64,000 bases of DNA from Sphingobacteriaceae bacterium GW460-11-11-14-LB5 (GTDB lineage: Bacteria > Bacteroidota > Bacteroidia > Sphingobacteriales > Sphingobacteriaceae): contig CP021237.1 in NCBI GenBank assembly GCA_002151545.1, forward strand, positions 310,001 to 374,000, read 5' to 3'. Position numbers and translations under genes: made by a program. Shown here one piece after another: positions 8,123 to 17,505 of the stretch. Every line of letters starts with the position of its first letter. Positions within the stretch are counted from its first letter, which is position 1. The notes under the pieces were generated by a model. The model was not told where the DNA came from. It was given only the letters and a program-made list of their open reading frames with translations, and searched no databases.

Positions 8123-9103
8123 ATGGAAAAGGTAAATCTCCATCTGTCTAATGATCTGGCCGATTATAGCCATCCAATCGCCAATATGTTTGTTCAACCA
8201 AAATCTGCAAAAGAATGGGAGCAATACATGTTGTCTGATGAACAGGTGGCTGCTTTTAAAAAAGATGGTTTCATCAAAGGGATTAAAATTCTGTCTGAAG
8301 AACAGGTAAATCTGCTTAATGCAGAGCTGATTAAATTACAGTCCTTAAATGAAGCCGATAAAAAACTATTTTATCACTATGAAAGCAACGAATCAGAAGA
8401 TCCGGACAAAGTACTTTTTCATGCCATTGGCGCCTGGCGTTTAACGCCTGGCTTTCACGATTTATTATGGGCACCTGCCTTTCGCATGGCTGCTTATCAG
8501 TTGTTGGGGCAATCTTTTAGGATTTTTCATGATCAATTGTTCTGCAAGCCGGCTAAACATGGCGGCGTAGTGGCCTGGCATCAGGATTTTTCGTACTGGA
8601 CGTTCACCAAACCCATGCATCACCTTACCTGCTGGATCGGATTGGATGATGCCAATACCGAAAATGGCTGCCTTTATTTTGTTCCCGGAAGTCATAAATG
8701 GGGACTGCTCCCGATTACCGGTTTAACAGGTGATATGGACGCCGTGAGAACGATATTAAATAAAGAACAATTGGAGGCATTTGAAAAACGGGTACCTAAT
8801 GAACTGCCAAAGGGTTACGCCAGTTTTCATCACCCCCTGATGATGCATGGCTCTTATGCCAATACTGCTAATCGACCAAGAAGAGCAACAGTGCTGAATA
8901 CAATGAGTGCGCATACGCTTGGAAACACTGCGGGGTACCACAGGCAGGAAGCCTTAAGCAGCTTTCCGCCAATGCCCCAGGATCAACAGCTTGATGGTAA
9001 ATTTTTCCCCCTTTTATTTGATGGAGATAAAGAATTAGCAGCTTTCGGAAAAGCAATCCCTAAAGTGGATTATAAGGAGTTATACGATTACGATACCCAA
9101 TAA
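8123..9103 (+). CDS. Phytanoyl-CoA dioxygenase (PhyH)-like Fe(II)/2-oxoglutarate oxygenase
   Basis: The 326-residue protein carries the PhyH facial triad: HQD in the segment VAWHQDFSYW (His153, Asp155) and a distal His in HHPLMMHGS followed by the Arg-rich NRPRRA that would bind 2-oxoglutarate. I use the ATG at 8123; a TTG at 8096 immediately after the previous stop would add nine poor residues. Enzymes of this family hydroxylate small molecules with iron and 2-oxoglutarate and are common in Bacteroidota carbohydrate operons, where their substrates are largely unknown. Here it lies between a sugar isomerase and a GH38 mannosidase, so oxidation of a modified sugar or aglycone is possible. That role is inference. 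Confidence 0.85.
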   Translation: MEKVNLHLSNDLADYSHPIANMFVQPKSAKEWEQYMLSDEQVAAFKKDGFIKGIKILSEEQVNLLNAELIKLQSLNEADKKLFYHYESNESEDPDKVLFHAIGAWRLTPGFHDLLWAPAFRMAAYQLLGQSFRIFHDQLFCKPAKHGGVVAWHQDFSYWTFTKPMHHLTCWIGLDDANTENGCLYFVPGSHKWGLLPITGLTGDMDAVRTILNKEQLEAFEKRVPNELPKGYASFHHPLMMHGSYANTANRPRRATVLNTMSAHTLGNTAGYHRQEALSSFPPMPQDQQLDGKFFPLLFDGDKELAAFGKAIPKVDYKELYDYDTQ

Positions 9104-9128
9104 TTCGAACGATACTTTTCCCTTAAAA

Positions 9129-12100
9129 ATGAAATTTTATATACCACATCTAAATCAATCAGATATGTTTTTAAATAACTTTTACGGCAGTCTTAAAAAT
9201 GCAATGCTGTTACTGATCATTACCCTGTTTGCGCAAACAGCATTGGCGCAGAAAGAAGTGCCCTATTTTGGGAAAATCAACTGGATCAACGGTTTTGCAA
9301 AAGAAATAAGTGGCGAAAACATCACTTACTTTTCGGCTTTTCCGGATTATGCCACCAGTGCTTTGTTAACCCGGGCTACTGATGGAAAGAAAACCATCGA
9401 ATGGGAAACCGCTAAAATCCCGCAAAACAGTAAAGGTGATTATGTTTATTTCAGTTGGGTAGCCGCACATTCTACGGCTACCAGTAGCGGTAACCGCAAT
9501 TTTGATTTATATGTTAACGATCAGAAATTATTAACCTTTACTACACTACCAGGAAATAAGACACCCGATTGGATTTCCAAGGCAGAAGATGGTTCTGCAT
9601 TGGTTTTTCAACAAACCAAAAGAGATGGTGCCAATGATGCCCACGGGCTGGCTTTCTTACGTTTGCCTGCGAGTAAGGTAAAACCGGGACAGGCGATACG
9701 GATTAAAGTGATTGGTCAGGCGCAAAATAGCAATGATTGGTACATGACCTTCAAATTTTCATTCGAAGAAAAAGTGGATATTAATCCCATGCCTTTTCTA
9801 TTGAAAAATGGAAAACAGCCTATTGTATTAACCGCTTTGCATTTTGGAAAAGATGAACAACTTAAGGTTAAAGTAAATAATAGCGAATCTTATGCTTTCG
9901 TGATAAAAGATGGTGTAAACAATTTTGATATCCCTGTAAATGCCGTAAAAAAGGATGACAGTGTTCGGATTTTGGCCGTTTCGGCTGGAAAAACATTGGT
10001 TAATAAGTTTATCGCTGTAAAACCGGTTGTTTATCGCGAATTAAATTTCATACACCACTCCCATACCGATATTGGTTACTCGCACCTCCAACCTGAGGTT
10101 TTAAAAATTCACCTTAAAAATATTGATGATGCTTTGGCGATGATCGAAAAAACGAAAGATTATCCTGTGGAAGCCAAATTCAAATGGAATATAGAATCGT
10201 TATGGGCAGTCGAAAATTATTTGAAACAGGCCTCACCAACACAAAAGGAAAAATTTGTTAAAGCCGTAAAAGAGGGAAGTATTTGTTTATCGGCTTTGTA
10301 TGCCAATATTCTTACGGGTTTAAGCCAGCCTGAAGAAATGTTTCACTACACAGATTATGCCGCTCAACTCAGAAAAGAATTTGGTTTCGAAATTAACAGT
10401 GCCATGATTTCGGATATCCCGGGTTTTGCCTGGTCTACAGTAACCGCTTTATCCAAAGGAGGAGTAAAATATTTTTCGAGCGGGCCAAATTTTATGGGCG
10501 AAGATCACCCTTACCTGGGCGATAGGGCAGGATATTTTGTAAAAGCCTGGGGCGATAAACCGGTATGGTGGACATCACCCTCAGGAGAAGAAAAAGTATT
10601 ATTCTGGACGGGTGCCAAAGGCTATTCCTCCTGGCATGGAACAGCCATAGGTGGCGTATTTGATCGCGGACCAAAAAAAATAGCAGCCTATTTACAAGAG
10701 CTTACCGCCAAAAATTATCCTTATGAAACAGTACAATGGAGGTACAATATTGTGGCAGATAATGGACCAATTGATACCGGAGTTTCCGATTTTGTAAAAC
10801 AATGGAATGAAAAATATGCTTCTCCAAAAATTGTACTCAATACAACCGAAAAACTTTTTGAAACTTTTGAAAAGCGATACGGAGCGCAGATCCCAACAGT
10901 TAAAGGAGATATTAGTCCCTACTGGGAAGATGGGGCGGTTTCTACCGCTTCTGAAGAAGGAAAAAACAGAACCAATAGTTTGCATTTGCAGCAATTAACA
11001 ACATTGTATTCGATGTTAAACGCCAAGCAATACAATGCGCAGCAGTTTTACGAGGCCTGGACGAATATTATCATGTTTCATGAGCATACCTGGGGCGCGC
11101 ACAACAGCATCACCGAGCCTGATGTACCATTTGTTACCGAACAATGGCGCATTAAAAAACAATTTATGCTCGATGGAGATGCGCAGATTAATAATTTGGA
11201 AGAAAATTTATTGCAACCATTAACCGATTCAAAGTCTAAAAAAATTGCGGTATTCAATACTTCATCCTGGAAAAGGACCGGACCGGTCGTACTATCGGGA
11301 ACCATAGCAGGGCGATCAGTAAAAGATGCGGCAGGCAATAAAAAACCTTTACAAAAACTAAGTAACGGAAACTATGTGTTTATGGCCGATGTACCCGCTT
11401 TAGGTACCGCGACTTATGAAATTTCTAATGACGCGCCAAGTAGCTCAGCAAGTCAATTTACTGTTGCCGAAAATTCGATCTCGAATGGGAAAATTGGATT
11501 TACCTGGGACAAAATCAATGGCAGTATTACAGGACTAAAAACAGAAAATAATTTCAATTATGTTGGTGGTTTTAGCAATCAGGGATTAAACAGCTATTGG
11601 TATGTGCCGGGCATGAATCCACAAGAGGCCGTAAGTAATGGGAAGGTGCAGGTAAAAGTGATGGAGAACGGGCCGGTGCTGACCAAGGTGTCGATTATTT
11701 CGGATGCACCGGGCGCGAATAAACTGGAAAGAACATTGTCTTTATTCGCGGGGAGCGATGCCCTGTTGATCGAGAATATTTTAGATAAAAAATCAGTTCG
11801 TTCTAAAGAAGCCGTTCACTTCGGTTATCCCTTTGATGCCGCGCTAACCGAAACAACTATCGATGCCGGTTATGGCACCATGCGTTATTTAAAAGATCAG
11901 TTGCCAGGTTCGAATATGGATTATCTGTATGGCCGCAGATGGCTGGATGTATCAAAAGCCGATAAAGGGATACAATGGATGTTACTCGAAATGCCTTTGA
12001 TAGAACCAGGAAATATGATTGATGAAAGGCAGACCATGCCACCGAAGCATAAAGAATGGAAAAAAGAAGGGCAACCCACTTCAACCTGGTTTAGTTATGT

Positions 12101-12512
12101 GATGAACAATTATTGGCATACCAATTACAAGGCTGATCAGGAAGGAGCAGTTCATTTTAAATATGCTTTACGCCCACACAATATGGTGAATGATGTTGAA
12201 ATGGAAAAAGCTGCAGCCGAGTTTACGCAGCCTTTAATTGCCGTGCCAGTTAAAAAGGAGCAAACACTCCCGGCAACACTTTTCGAATTAAGCAATCCAA
12301 AAATTGTGGTGACCAGCATTACACCAAATGCAGATGGAACATATGTAGTGCGTTTGTTTAATCCGGAACAAGCTGTTCAGCAAACACAATTTGTGTGGAA
12401 ATCATTGCAGCCAAAATCTTTTATCGAAATGAAATCAGGAGAGAACAGGTCAGCTACTACTAAAGTGAATATGGCCGCTATGGGCGTTTCGGAATTCTTA
12501 TTAATCAAATAG
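9129..12512 (+). CDS. Secreted GH38 alpha-mannosidase
   Basis: The 1127-residue protein has an N-terminal signal ending near residue 41 (ALAQ). Residues 45-220 look like a beta-sandwich accessory domain. The GH38 catalytic domain begins near residue 300 with the metal-binding HHSHTDIGYSH. The nucleophile region is SDIPGFAWS (about 426-434), and HEHTWGAHNS (about 649) supplies another metal/substrate segment; the beta-rich GH38 C-terminal region follows. GH38 enzymes are zinc-dependent retaining alpha-mannosidases. The protein is probably periplasmic or surface-located and would release mannose for the MFS porter and the kinase/isomerase fusion. Linkage specificity cannot be predicted here. 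Confidence 0.9.
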   Translation: MKFYIPHLNQSDMFLNNFYGSLKNAMLLLIITLFAQTALAQKEVPYFGKINWINGFAKEISGENITYFSAFPDYATSALLTRATDGKKTIEWETAKIPQNSKGDYVYFSWVAAHSTATSSGNRNFDLYVNDQKLLTFTTLPGNKTPDWISKAEDGSALVFQQTKRDGANDAHGLAFLRLPASKVKPGQAIRIKVIGQAQNSNDWYMTFKFSFEEKVDINPMPFLLKNGKQPIVLTALHFGKDEQLKVKVNNSESYAFVIKDGVNNFDIPVNAVKKDDSVRILAVSAGKTLVNKFIAVKPVVYRELNFIHHSHTDIGYSHLQPEVLKIHLKNIDDALAMIEKTKDYPVEAKFKWNIESLWAVENYLKQASPTQKEKFVKAVKEGSICLSALYANILTGLSQPEEMFHYTDYAAQLRKEFGFEINSAMISDIPGFAWSTVTALSKGGVKYFSSGPNFMGEDHPYLGDRAGYFVKAWGDKPVWWTSPSGEEKVLFWTGAKGYSSWHGTAIGGVFDRGPKKIAAYLQELTAKNYPYETVQWRYNIVADNGPIDTGVSDFVKQWNEKYASPKIVLNTTEKLFETFEKRYGAQIPTVKGDISPYWEDGAVSTASEEGKNRTNSLHLQQLTTLYSMLNAKQYNAQQFYEAWTNIIMFHEHTWGAHNSITEPDVPFVTEQWRIKKQFMLDGDAQINNLEENLLQPLTDSKSKKIAVFNTSSWKRTGPVVLSGTIAGRSVKDAAGNKKPLQKLSNGNYVFMADVPALGTATYEISNDAPSSSASQFTVAENSISNGKIGFTWDKINGSITGLKTENNFNYVGGFSNQGLNSYWYVPGMNPQEAVSNGKVQVKVMENGPVLTKVSIISDAPGANKLERTLSLFAGSDALLIENILDKKSVRSKEAVHFGYPFDAALTETTIDAGYGTMRYLKDQLPGSNMDYLYGRRWLDVSKADKGIQWMLLEMPLIEPGNMIDERQTMPPKHKEWKKEGQPTSTWFSYVMNNYWHTNYKADQEGAVHFKYALRPHNMVNDVEMEKAAAEFTQPLIAVPVKKEQTLPATLFELSNPKIVVTSITPNADGTYVVRLFNPEQAVQQTQFVWKSLQPKSFIEMKSGENRSATTKVNMAAMGVSEFLLIK

Positions 12513-12600
12513 ATTTAGATCGGGGCATCATATGAAAAGATATCAATCAGGAGGAAATCACAAAAGCATAAACTGGAATTATAACTATGAATAAAGAATC

Positions 12601-14760
12601 ATGAAAGTTATTAAGCTGTTTTTTTTATTGTTGTTAGGTAATAGCATGGCTTTTGCGCAAAGTTATGCCCCTGAATTTAAAAATAACTGGACAAAGCCAC
12701 CTGTTCATATCCCAAATCATGTTTCTATTGATGCCCCTTTAATGGGAAATGGAGATGTGGAAATGAGTGTGGGGTATCAGACCAATCAGTTACGTTATTA
12801 TGTATCGAAAAATGATTTTTGGAGGTTAAAATCACAATCGGATAATTTGTCCGGACCGCGTGTAGCCGGTTTTGTTGATCTTAATATTGAAGGTTTTGAT
12901 GGCGCCGGTTTTTCTGCTGAACAAGGCCTCAAGAATGGTGTTACGACTTGCCTGCTTCATAAAAACGGGCAAAAAATTGAAATAAAATCATGGGTATCGG
13001 CAACTGATAATTTAATATTTATTGAACTCAATGCGATTAATAAAGCCGCAAAAGTCTCCATTAAGCTAACAGTGCCTGAATCTCCACATGCGAAACTAAA
13101 AAGCGGTAAGGTAAATGATACTTACTGGCTTACCCGTGCATTTGTCGACAGTGTAGATATCGCTACTGAAGTGGCTATTGCCTTAAAATCTATCAATTAT
13201 ACTGACAGTAACCTTGTAATACAGCCTGGGAAAAAAATGATTGTTGCCCTGGCTGTTGAAAGCAGGTTCAAAAAGAAAGAACCGCTGGGATATGTGCTCG
13301 GTCGAATCAAAAAAATCAATAAAAATGCTACGGTAACCTTGATGCAGCAGCATAATCAATGGTGGGATCAGTACTGGAATAAATCGGTCGTTTCTCTGGA
13401 AGATACTGTACTGATGAAAGCTTATTATCAGGGACTTTACACCATGGCTGCCTGCAGTCGTGATCCAAAATTTCCACCGGGAATATTTGGCTGGACAACT
13501 ACCGATAAACCAGCCTGGAATGGGGATTATCATTTGAATTATAATTTTCAGGCCCCGTTTTACGCCCTGTATTCTGCCAACCGTTTAGCACAAGGAAAAC
13601 CACATGATGCGCCGCTGATTGATTTTATGCAAAGAGGTGCATGGTATGCCAAAAATATAACACATACAAGGGGTATTTTATATCCTGTAGGCATTGGTCC
13701 GCTTGGAATCGAAGTAACCCGTAATCACCCTGCTCACCTAAACAGCAAAGATGAGGAACAGGGAGGTTTGTTCTTAGGTCAACGCTCTAATGCAGCTTAT
13801 GGATTAATAAACATGGCACAACAGTGGCGCTGTACTTATGATGCGAATTACGGTAAAAAGATATATCCCTACGCACTTGCGGTTGTGAATTTCTGGGAGG
13901 ATTATCTAAAGTCTGAAAATGGAAGATATGTCATCTATGGAGATGCAATTCATGAAGGTTCCGGAAATGATAAAAACCCGGTTTTATCGCTCGGGTTGAT
14001 CCGGAATGCCCTGAACCTCATTATTGACCTGAGTTCTACATTGAAAATAGATGAAAACAAACAGGCAAAGTGGAAAGAAATTTTAGCCAAACTGAGTGCT
14101 TTTCCGGTTCAAATGCGGGAAGGAAAAAAGGTTTTCCGTTATACCGAAGTAGGTACGGCCTGGTGGAACGACAATGGTTTAGGTATACAACATATTTATC
14201 CGGCGAATGCAATTACCCTTGATAGCAGTGAAGAATTACTCACCGTTTCCAGAAATACTATCGGAGAAATGAAACGCTGGCAGGACAATAATACATCGAG
14301 TAGTTTTTTTGTAGCCGCCATTAGGGTAGGATATGATCGCGAAGTGATTCTGAACGAACTGCATCGATACGCTTTGCACACGCATCCAAACGGCTTCCAG
14401 TTAAACAATCCGCATGGTATAGAAAACAGTTGTACGGTAGCCAATGCAATCAATGAAATGTTTTGTATGAGCGCAGGAAATAACATTCGTTTGTTTAACG
14501 GCTTCCCCAAAAATAGGCAGGCAAGTTTTAAAAATATCAGAACATGGGGTGCTTTCTTGGTTTCCGCAAGTTTAAAGAATGAAATTATTGCTGACGTTAA
14601 AATTGTAAGTGAAAAAGGAAGGCTTTGTAACATCGTCAATCCATGGACTGATCACAAAGTACAATTGGTCAGAAATGGTAAAAAGGCTGAAATAATTGAA
14701 GGCGCTCAACTTTCTTTTAAAACAGCCGTAAATGAAACTGTAGAATTGAAATTTTTATGA
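12601..14760 (+). CDS. Secreted six-hairpin glycosidase, GH95/GH65-like
   Basis: The 719-residue protein has a signal peptide ending AFAQ (about residue 20). The N-terminal region, with APLMGNGDVEMSVGY, resembles the beta-sandwich domain of GH95/GH65-type enzymes, where the substrate-facing GNG motif is common. The central part (about 270-620) contains PAWNGDYHLNYNFQAPFYAL and many Trp residues, as in (alpha/alpha)6 barrels. I cannot assign the family firmly: GH95 alpha-fucosidases usually exceed 750 residues and their key Asn/Asp pattern is not clear. The stop overlaps the next start by 4 bp (ATGA), so translation is coupled to the following GH38-like gene. It lies 88 bp after the first GH38 gene. 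Confidence 0.65.
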   Translation: MKVIKLFFLLLLGNSMAFAQSYAPEFKNNWTKPPVHIPNHVSIDAPLMGNGDVEMSVGYQTNQLRYYVSKNDFWRLKSQSDNLSGPRVAGFVDLNIEGFDGAGFSAEQGLKNGVTTCLLHKNGQKIEIKSWVSATDNLIFIELNAINKAAKVSIKLTVPESPHAKLKSGKVNDTYWLTRAFVDSVDIATEVAIALKSINYTDSNLVIQPGKKMIVALAVESRFKKKEPLGYVLGRIKKINKNATVTLMQQHNQWWDQYWNKSVVSLEDTVLMKAYYQGLYTMAACSRDPKFPPGIFGWTTTDKPAWNGDYHLNYNFQAPFYALYSANRLAQGKPHDAPLIDFMQRGAWYAKNITHTRGILYPVGIGPLGIEVTRNHPAHLNSKDEEQGGLFLGQRSNAAYGLINMAQQWRCTYDANYGKKIYPYALAVVNFWEDYLKSENGRYVIYGDAIHEGSGNDKNPVLSLGLIRNALNLIIDLSSTLKIDENKQAKWKEILAKLSAFPVQMREGKKVFRYTEVGTAWWNDNGLGIQHIYPANAITLDSSEELLTVSRNTIGEMKRWQDNNTSSSFFVAAIRVGYDREVILNELHRYALHTHPNGFQLNNPHGIENSCTVANAINEMFCMSAGNNIRLFNGFPKNRQASFKNIRTWGAFLVSASLKNEIIADVKIVSEKGRLCNIVNPWTDHKVQLVRNGKKAEIIEGAQLSFKTAVNETVELKFL

Positions 14761-17465
14761 TAAAGAAGCTAAAGGCACTTTTTATTCTTGTCCTGCTCAC
14801 TTCGGGATTAGCTGCACAAGAGCAGAAAACGGTGAATTCAAAAGTGACTGATGTATGGGTCGTATTTAAAACGCATTTTGATCTGGGCTTTACCGATTTA
14901 CCTGAAAATGTTTTTAAACGCTACCGTGAAGAAATGATGGATAATGCGTTGAGTGTAATAGAAAAAAACACTGGAAACGGAAAACAGTTTGCCTGGACGG
15001 TACCTGGCTGGCCTTTGTATGCCCAAATTCTGGGGCCTTTACAAACTCCGGAACGTAAAGCTAGGATAGAGAAAGCAATTAAAGCAGGCTCAATTGTAGC
15101 TCATGGACTCCCGTTTAGTACGCATACAGAGTCATTAGATTATGAGGATTTAGTTCGAGGTCTTGGTTATTCATCCAAAATTTCACGCACCTATGGGATT
15201 CCCTTAACCATTAGTGCAAAAATGACCGATGTGCCCAGCCATTCCTGGGTATTGCCAACTTTATTAAGCCATGCTGGTATAAAATTTTTGCAGTTGGGCT
15301 GTAATCCCGCCAGTCAGTATCCGCGCTTTCCGGAACTTTTCTGGTGGGAAGGAGCTGATGGTTCAAAGATATTGTGCAACTATACCGCTTTATACGGATC
15401 GGATATTAAACCAACAAAAGACTGGCCCAGCAAAAATTATTTAGCCATGCAAATGACAGGTGATAACCATGGCCCGCCTAATGAGCAAGATATCGCCAGA
15501 TTGTTAGCTTACGCAAAAAAGGAAATGCCAGGGATAAAGATCCATTTTGGAACCCTCGATGATTTTGCCAAAGCTGTTTTAGCTGAAAAACCAAACCTGC
15601 CTACGGTCAAAGGGGATACACCAGACACCTGGATTCATGGATTACTTTCAAATCCTCAGGAAACCAAAATTGCACGCAATATTCGTCCATTAGAATCAGC
15701 ACTCGACGGACTGCATACACAAATGGGGATCTGGGGCATACCTGCTGGATCCATTTCCGAAAAACTGGCCAAAAGCTATGAGCAGAGTCTTTTATATGCC
15801 GAACATACCTGGGGTATGAATGCTGAATATGGTCCGCGTTATAGCTATGGTGAGGACTGGAAAAAGTGGATGGCGGAAGTTGCTGCAGAGCCTGTTCCTG
15901 AAAATGGAGATTATTCAAAACTGAAAAATAGCGACGCGCATAATACCAAAGTGGGGAGTAAAAGAAAGTGGCTGAATTCTTATGATGTAAAACGTCAGTA
16001 TATCCTCAACACAAATGACATCGTAAGCGGCGAGTTAAAGACCCATCTCGATTTACTGGCGAATGCGGTGAATATAAAAGGAAAACGCATGACGGTATAC
16101 AACCCACTGTCATGGGCCCGATCCGGAATGGTTGCGAATCCCTGGAATCCAGGGGAATCTATTTTTGTGAAAGATGTGCCTGCAGGAGGATATGTTTCCA
16201 TATCAGCCTCAGAAATGAAAAAAGAAACCATTTCTACTGATGAAAAAACGTCGTTCAGTACGCCCTATTTCAACGTAGTTTTTGATTTAAAAAGAGGAGG
16301 CATATCGTCATTAATAGAAAAAAAGACAGGTCGTGAATTAGTTGATCAATCTTCAAAATATGTTGTAGGTCAGTTTTTACACGAACGCTTCAGTACAAAT
16401 GAAGTAGATCAATGGTTTAATGCCTACAGCAGGATAAAAGACGGCTGGGGTTTAAATGATTTGGGAAAACCCGGCATGCTTAATGCTCAAAAAGCACCTT
16501 ATGTTGCATTTACGCCAGATGACTGGAAAATCATAGTATCTCATGCTGACCTGGCCGATATTGCGACCCTGACCGTTTCTGATACAAAAGGTTTTGCCGG
16601 TAAATACACCTTAACATTTACCTTTCCCCGAAATGCGGCTTATGTAGATGTTGAATGGTCGGTTAATGCTAAAACACCAGACAAACAACCTGAAGGTGGC
16701 TGGCTTTGTTTCCCTTTTGCGGTTAAGGAACCGACATTTACGGTAGGGCGTTTGGGTGGTCCGGTAAATCCGGCAAGAGATATTATTTCGAGCACCAATA
16801 GTTATTTGATGGCTGTAAATTCTGGCGTTTCAATTACACAGACAGATCAGTCGGGAGTTGCCCTATCGCCAATGGATTCTCCTTTGATTAGTCTGGGCGA
16901 ACCTGGGTTATGGAAATTTTCCCTGACTCATGTACCAAAGATTCCATCCATATTTGTCAACATTTATAATAACATGTGGAATACTAATTTTCCATTATGG
17001 CAGGAAGGTTCATGGACTGAACGGGTTCGCATATGGGCAATTGATCAGCATACACCAACCGTTCCAAATCTCACCCGAAATTCATGGGAGGCTCGTTTGC
17101 CCCTGTTAACGGGAGTTGCAAGCGGAGAAGCAGGGAAGCTACCCTTAAAAAATCAGGGCATAACAATTTCAAGGGCAAGTGTTTTAGTAACCGCCTTTGG
17201 CGAAAATCCTGATGGTAAGGGAACGCTTTTGCGCTTGTGGGAACAGGGAGGTATTTCGGGCAATGTCATCGTTACTTTACCGAACAGATCAAATTACACA
17301 AGTGCAATACCTGTAAATCTTCGTGGCGAAATAACCGGTAAGCCAATCCCTGTAAAAGGGGGCAGGCTGACCTTTCCGTTAAAAGCGTATGCACCTGCCA
17401 GCTTTATTTTGAAACCGGATTTTCATGAAAGGAAAGCCACAGTAGCCACTGCCATCAACCAGTAA
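14757..17465 (+). CDS. Secreted GH38-related glycosidase (DUF5054-type)
   Basis: The 902-residue protein has a signal peptide ending GLAAQ (about residue 21). The catalytic domain starts almost at once with KTHFDLGFTDL (about 38-48), a variant of the GH38 metal-binding HxD motif. AEHTWGMNAEYG (about 345) corresponds to the second GH38 segment, and a beta-rich C-terminal half follows. It differs from the first GH38 enzyme in length, lack of an N-terminal accessory domain and motif wording, so the two probably act on different linkages. DUF5054-type proteins are distant GH38 relatives of mostly uncharacterised activity; mannosidase function is likely but unproven. The start overlaps the preceding gene by 4 bp. 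Confidence 0.75.
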   Translation: MIKKLKALFILVLLTSGLAAQEQKTVNSKVTDVWVVFKTHFDLGFTDLPENVFKRYREEMMDNALSVIEKNTGNGKQFAWTVPGWPLYAQILGPLQTPERKARIEKAIKAGSIVAHGLPFSTHTESLDYEDLVRGLGYSSKISRTYGIPLTISAKMTDVPSHSWVLPTLLSHAGIKFLQLGCNPASQYPRFPELFWWEGADGSKILCNYTALYGSDIKPTKDWPSKNYLAMQMTGDNHGPPNEQDIARLLAYAKKEMPGIKIHFGTLDDFAKAVLAEKPNLPTVKGDTPDTWIHGLLSNPQETKIARNIRPLESALDGLHTQMGIWGIPAGSISEKLAKSYEQSLLYAEHTWGMNAEYGPRYSYGEDWKKWMAEVAAEPVPENGDYSKLKNSDAHNTKVGSKRKWLNSYDVKRQYILNTNDIVSGELKTHLDLLANAVNIKGKRMTVYNPLSWARSGMVANPWNPGESIFVKDVPAGGYVSISASEMKKETISTDEKTSFSTPYFNVVFDLKRGGISSLIEKKTGRELVDQSSKYVVGQFLHERFSTNEVDQWFNAYSRIKDGWGLNDLGKPGMLNAQKAPYVAFTPDDWKIIVSHADLADIATLTVSDTKGFAGKYTLTFTFPRNAAYVDVEWSVNAKTPDKQPEGGWLCFPFAVKEPTFTVGRLGGPVNPARDIISSTNSYLMAVNSGVSITQTDQSGVALSPMDSPLISLGEPGLWKFSLTHVPKIPSIFVNIYNNMWNTNFPLWQEGSWTERVRIWAIDQHTPTVPNLTRNSWEARLPLLTGVASGEAGKLPLKNQGITISRASVLVTAFGENPDGKGTLLRLWEQGGISGNVIVTLPNRSNYTSAIPVNLRGEITGKPIPVKGGRLTFPLKAYAPASFILKPDFHERKATVATAINQ

Positions 17466-17505
17466 CAAGGGTTGTTTATTAATTAAAAATTAACCAATTG
17501 CATAC

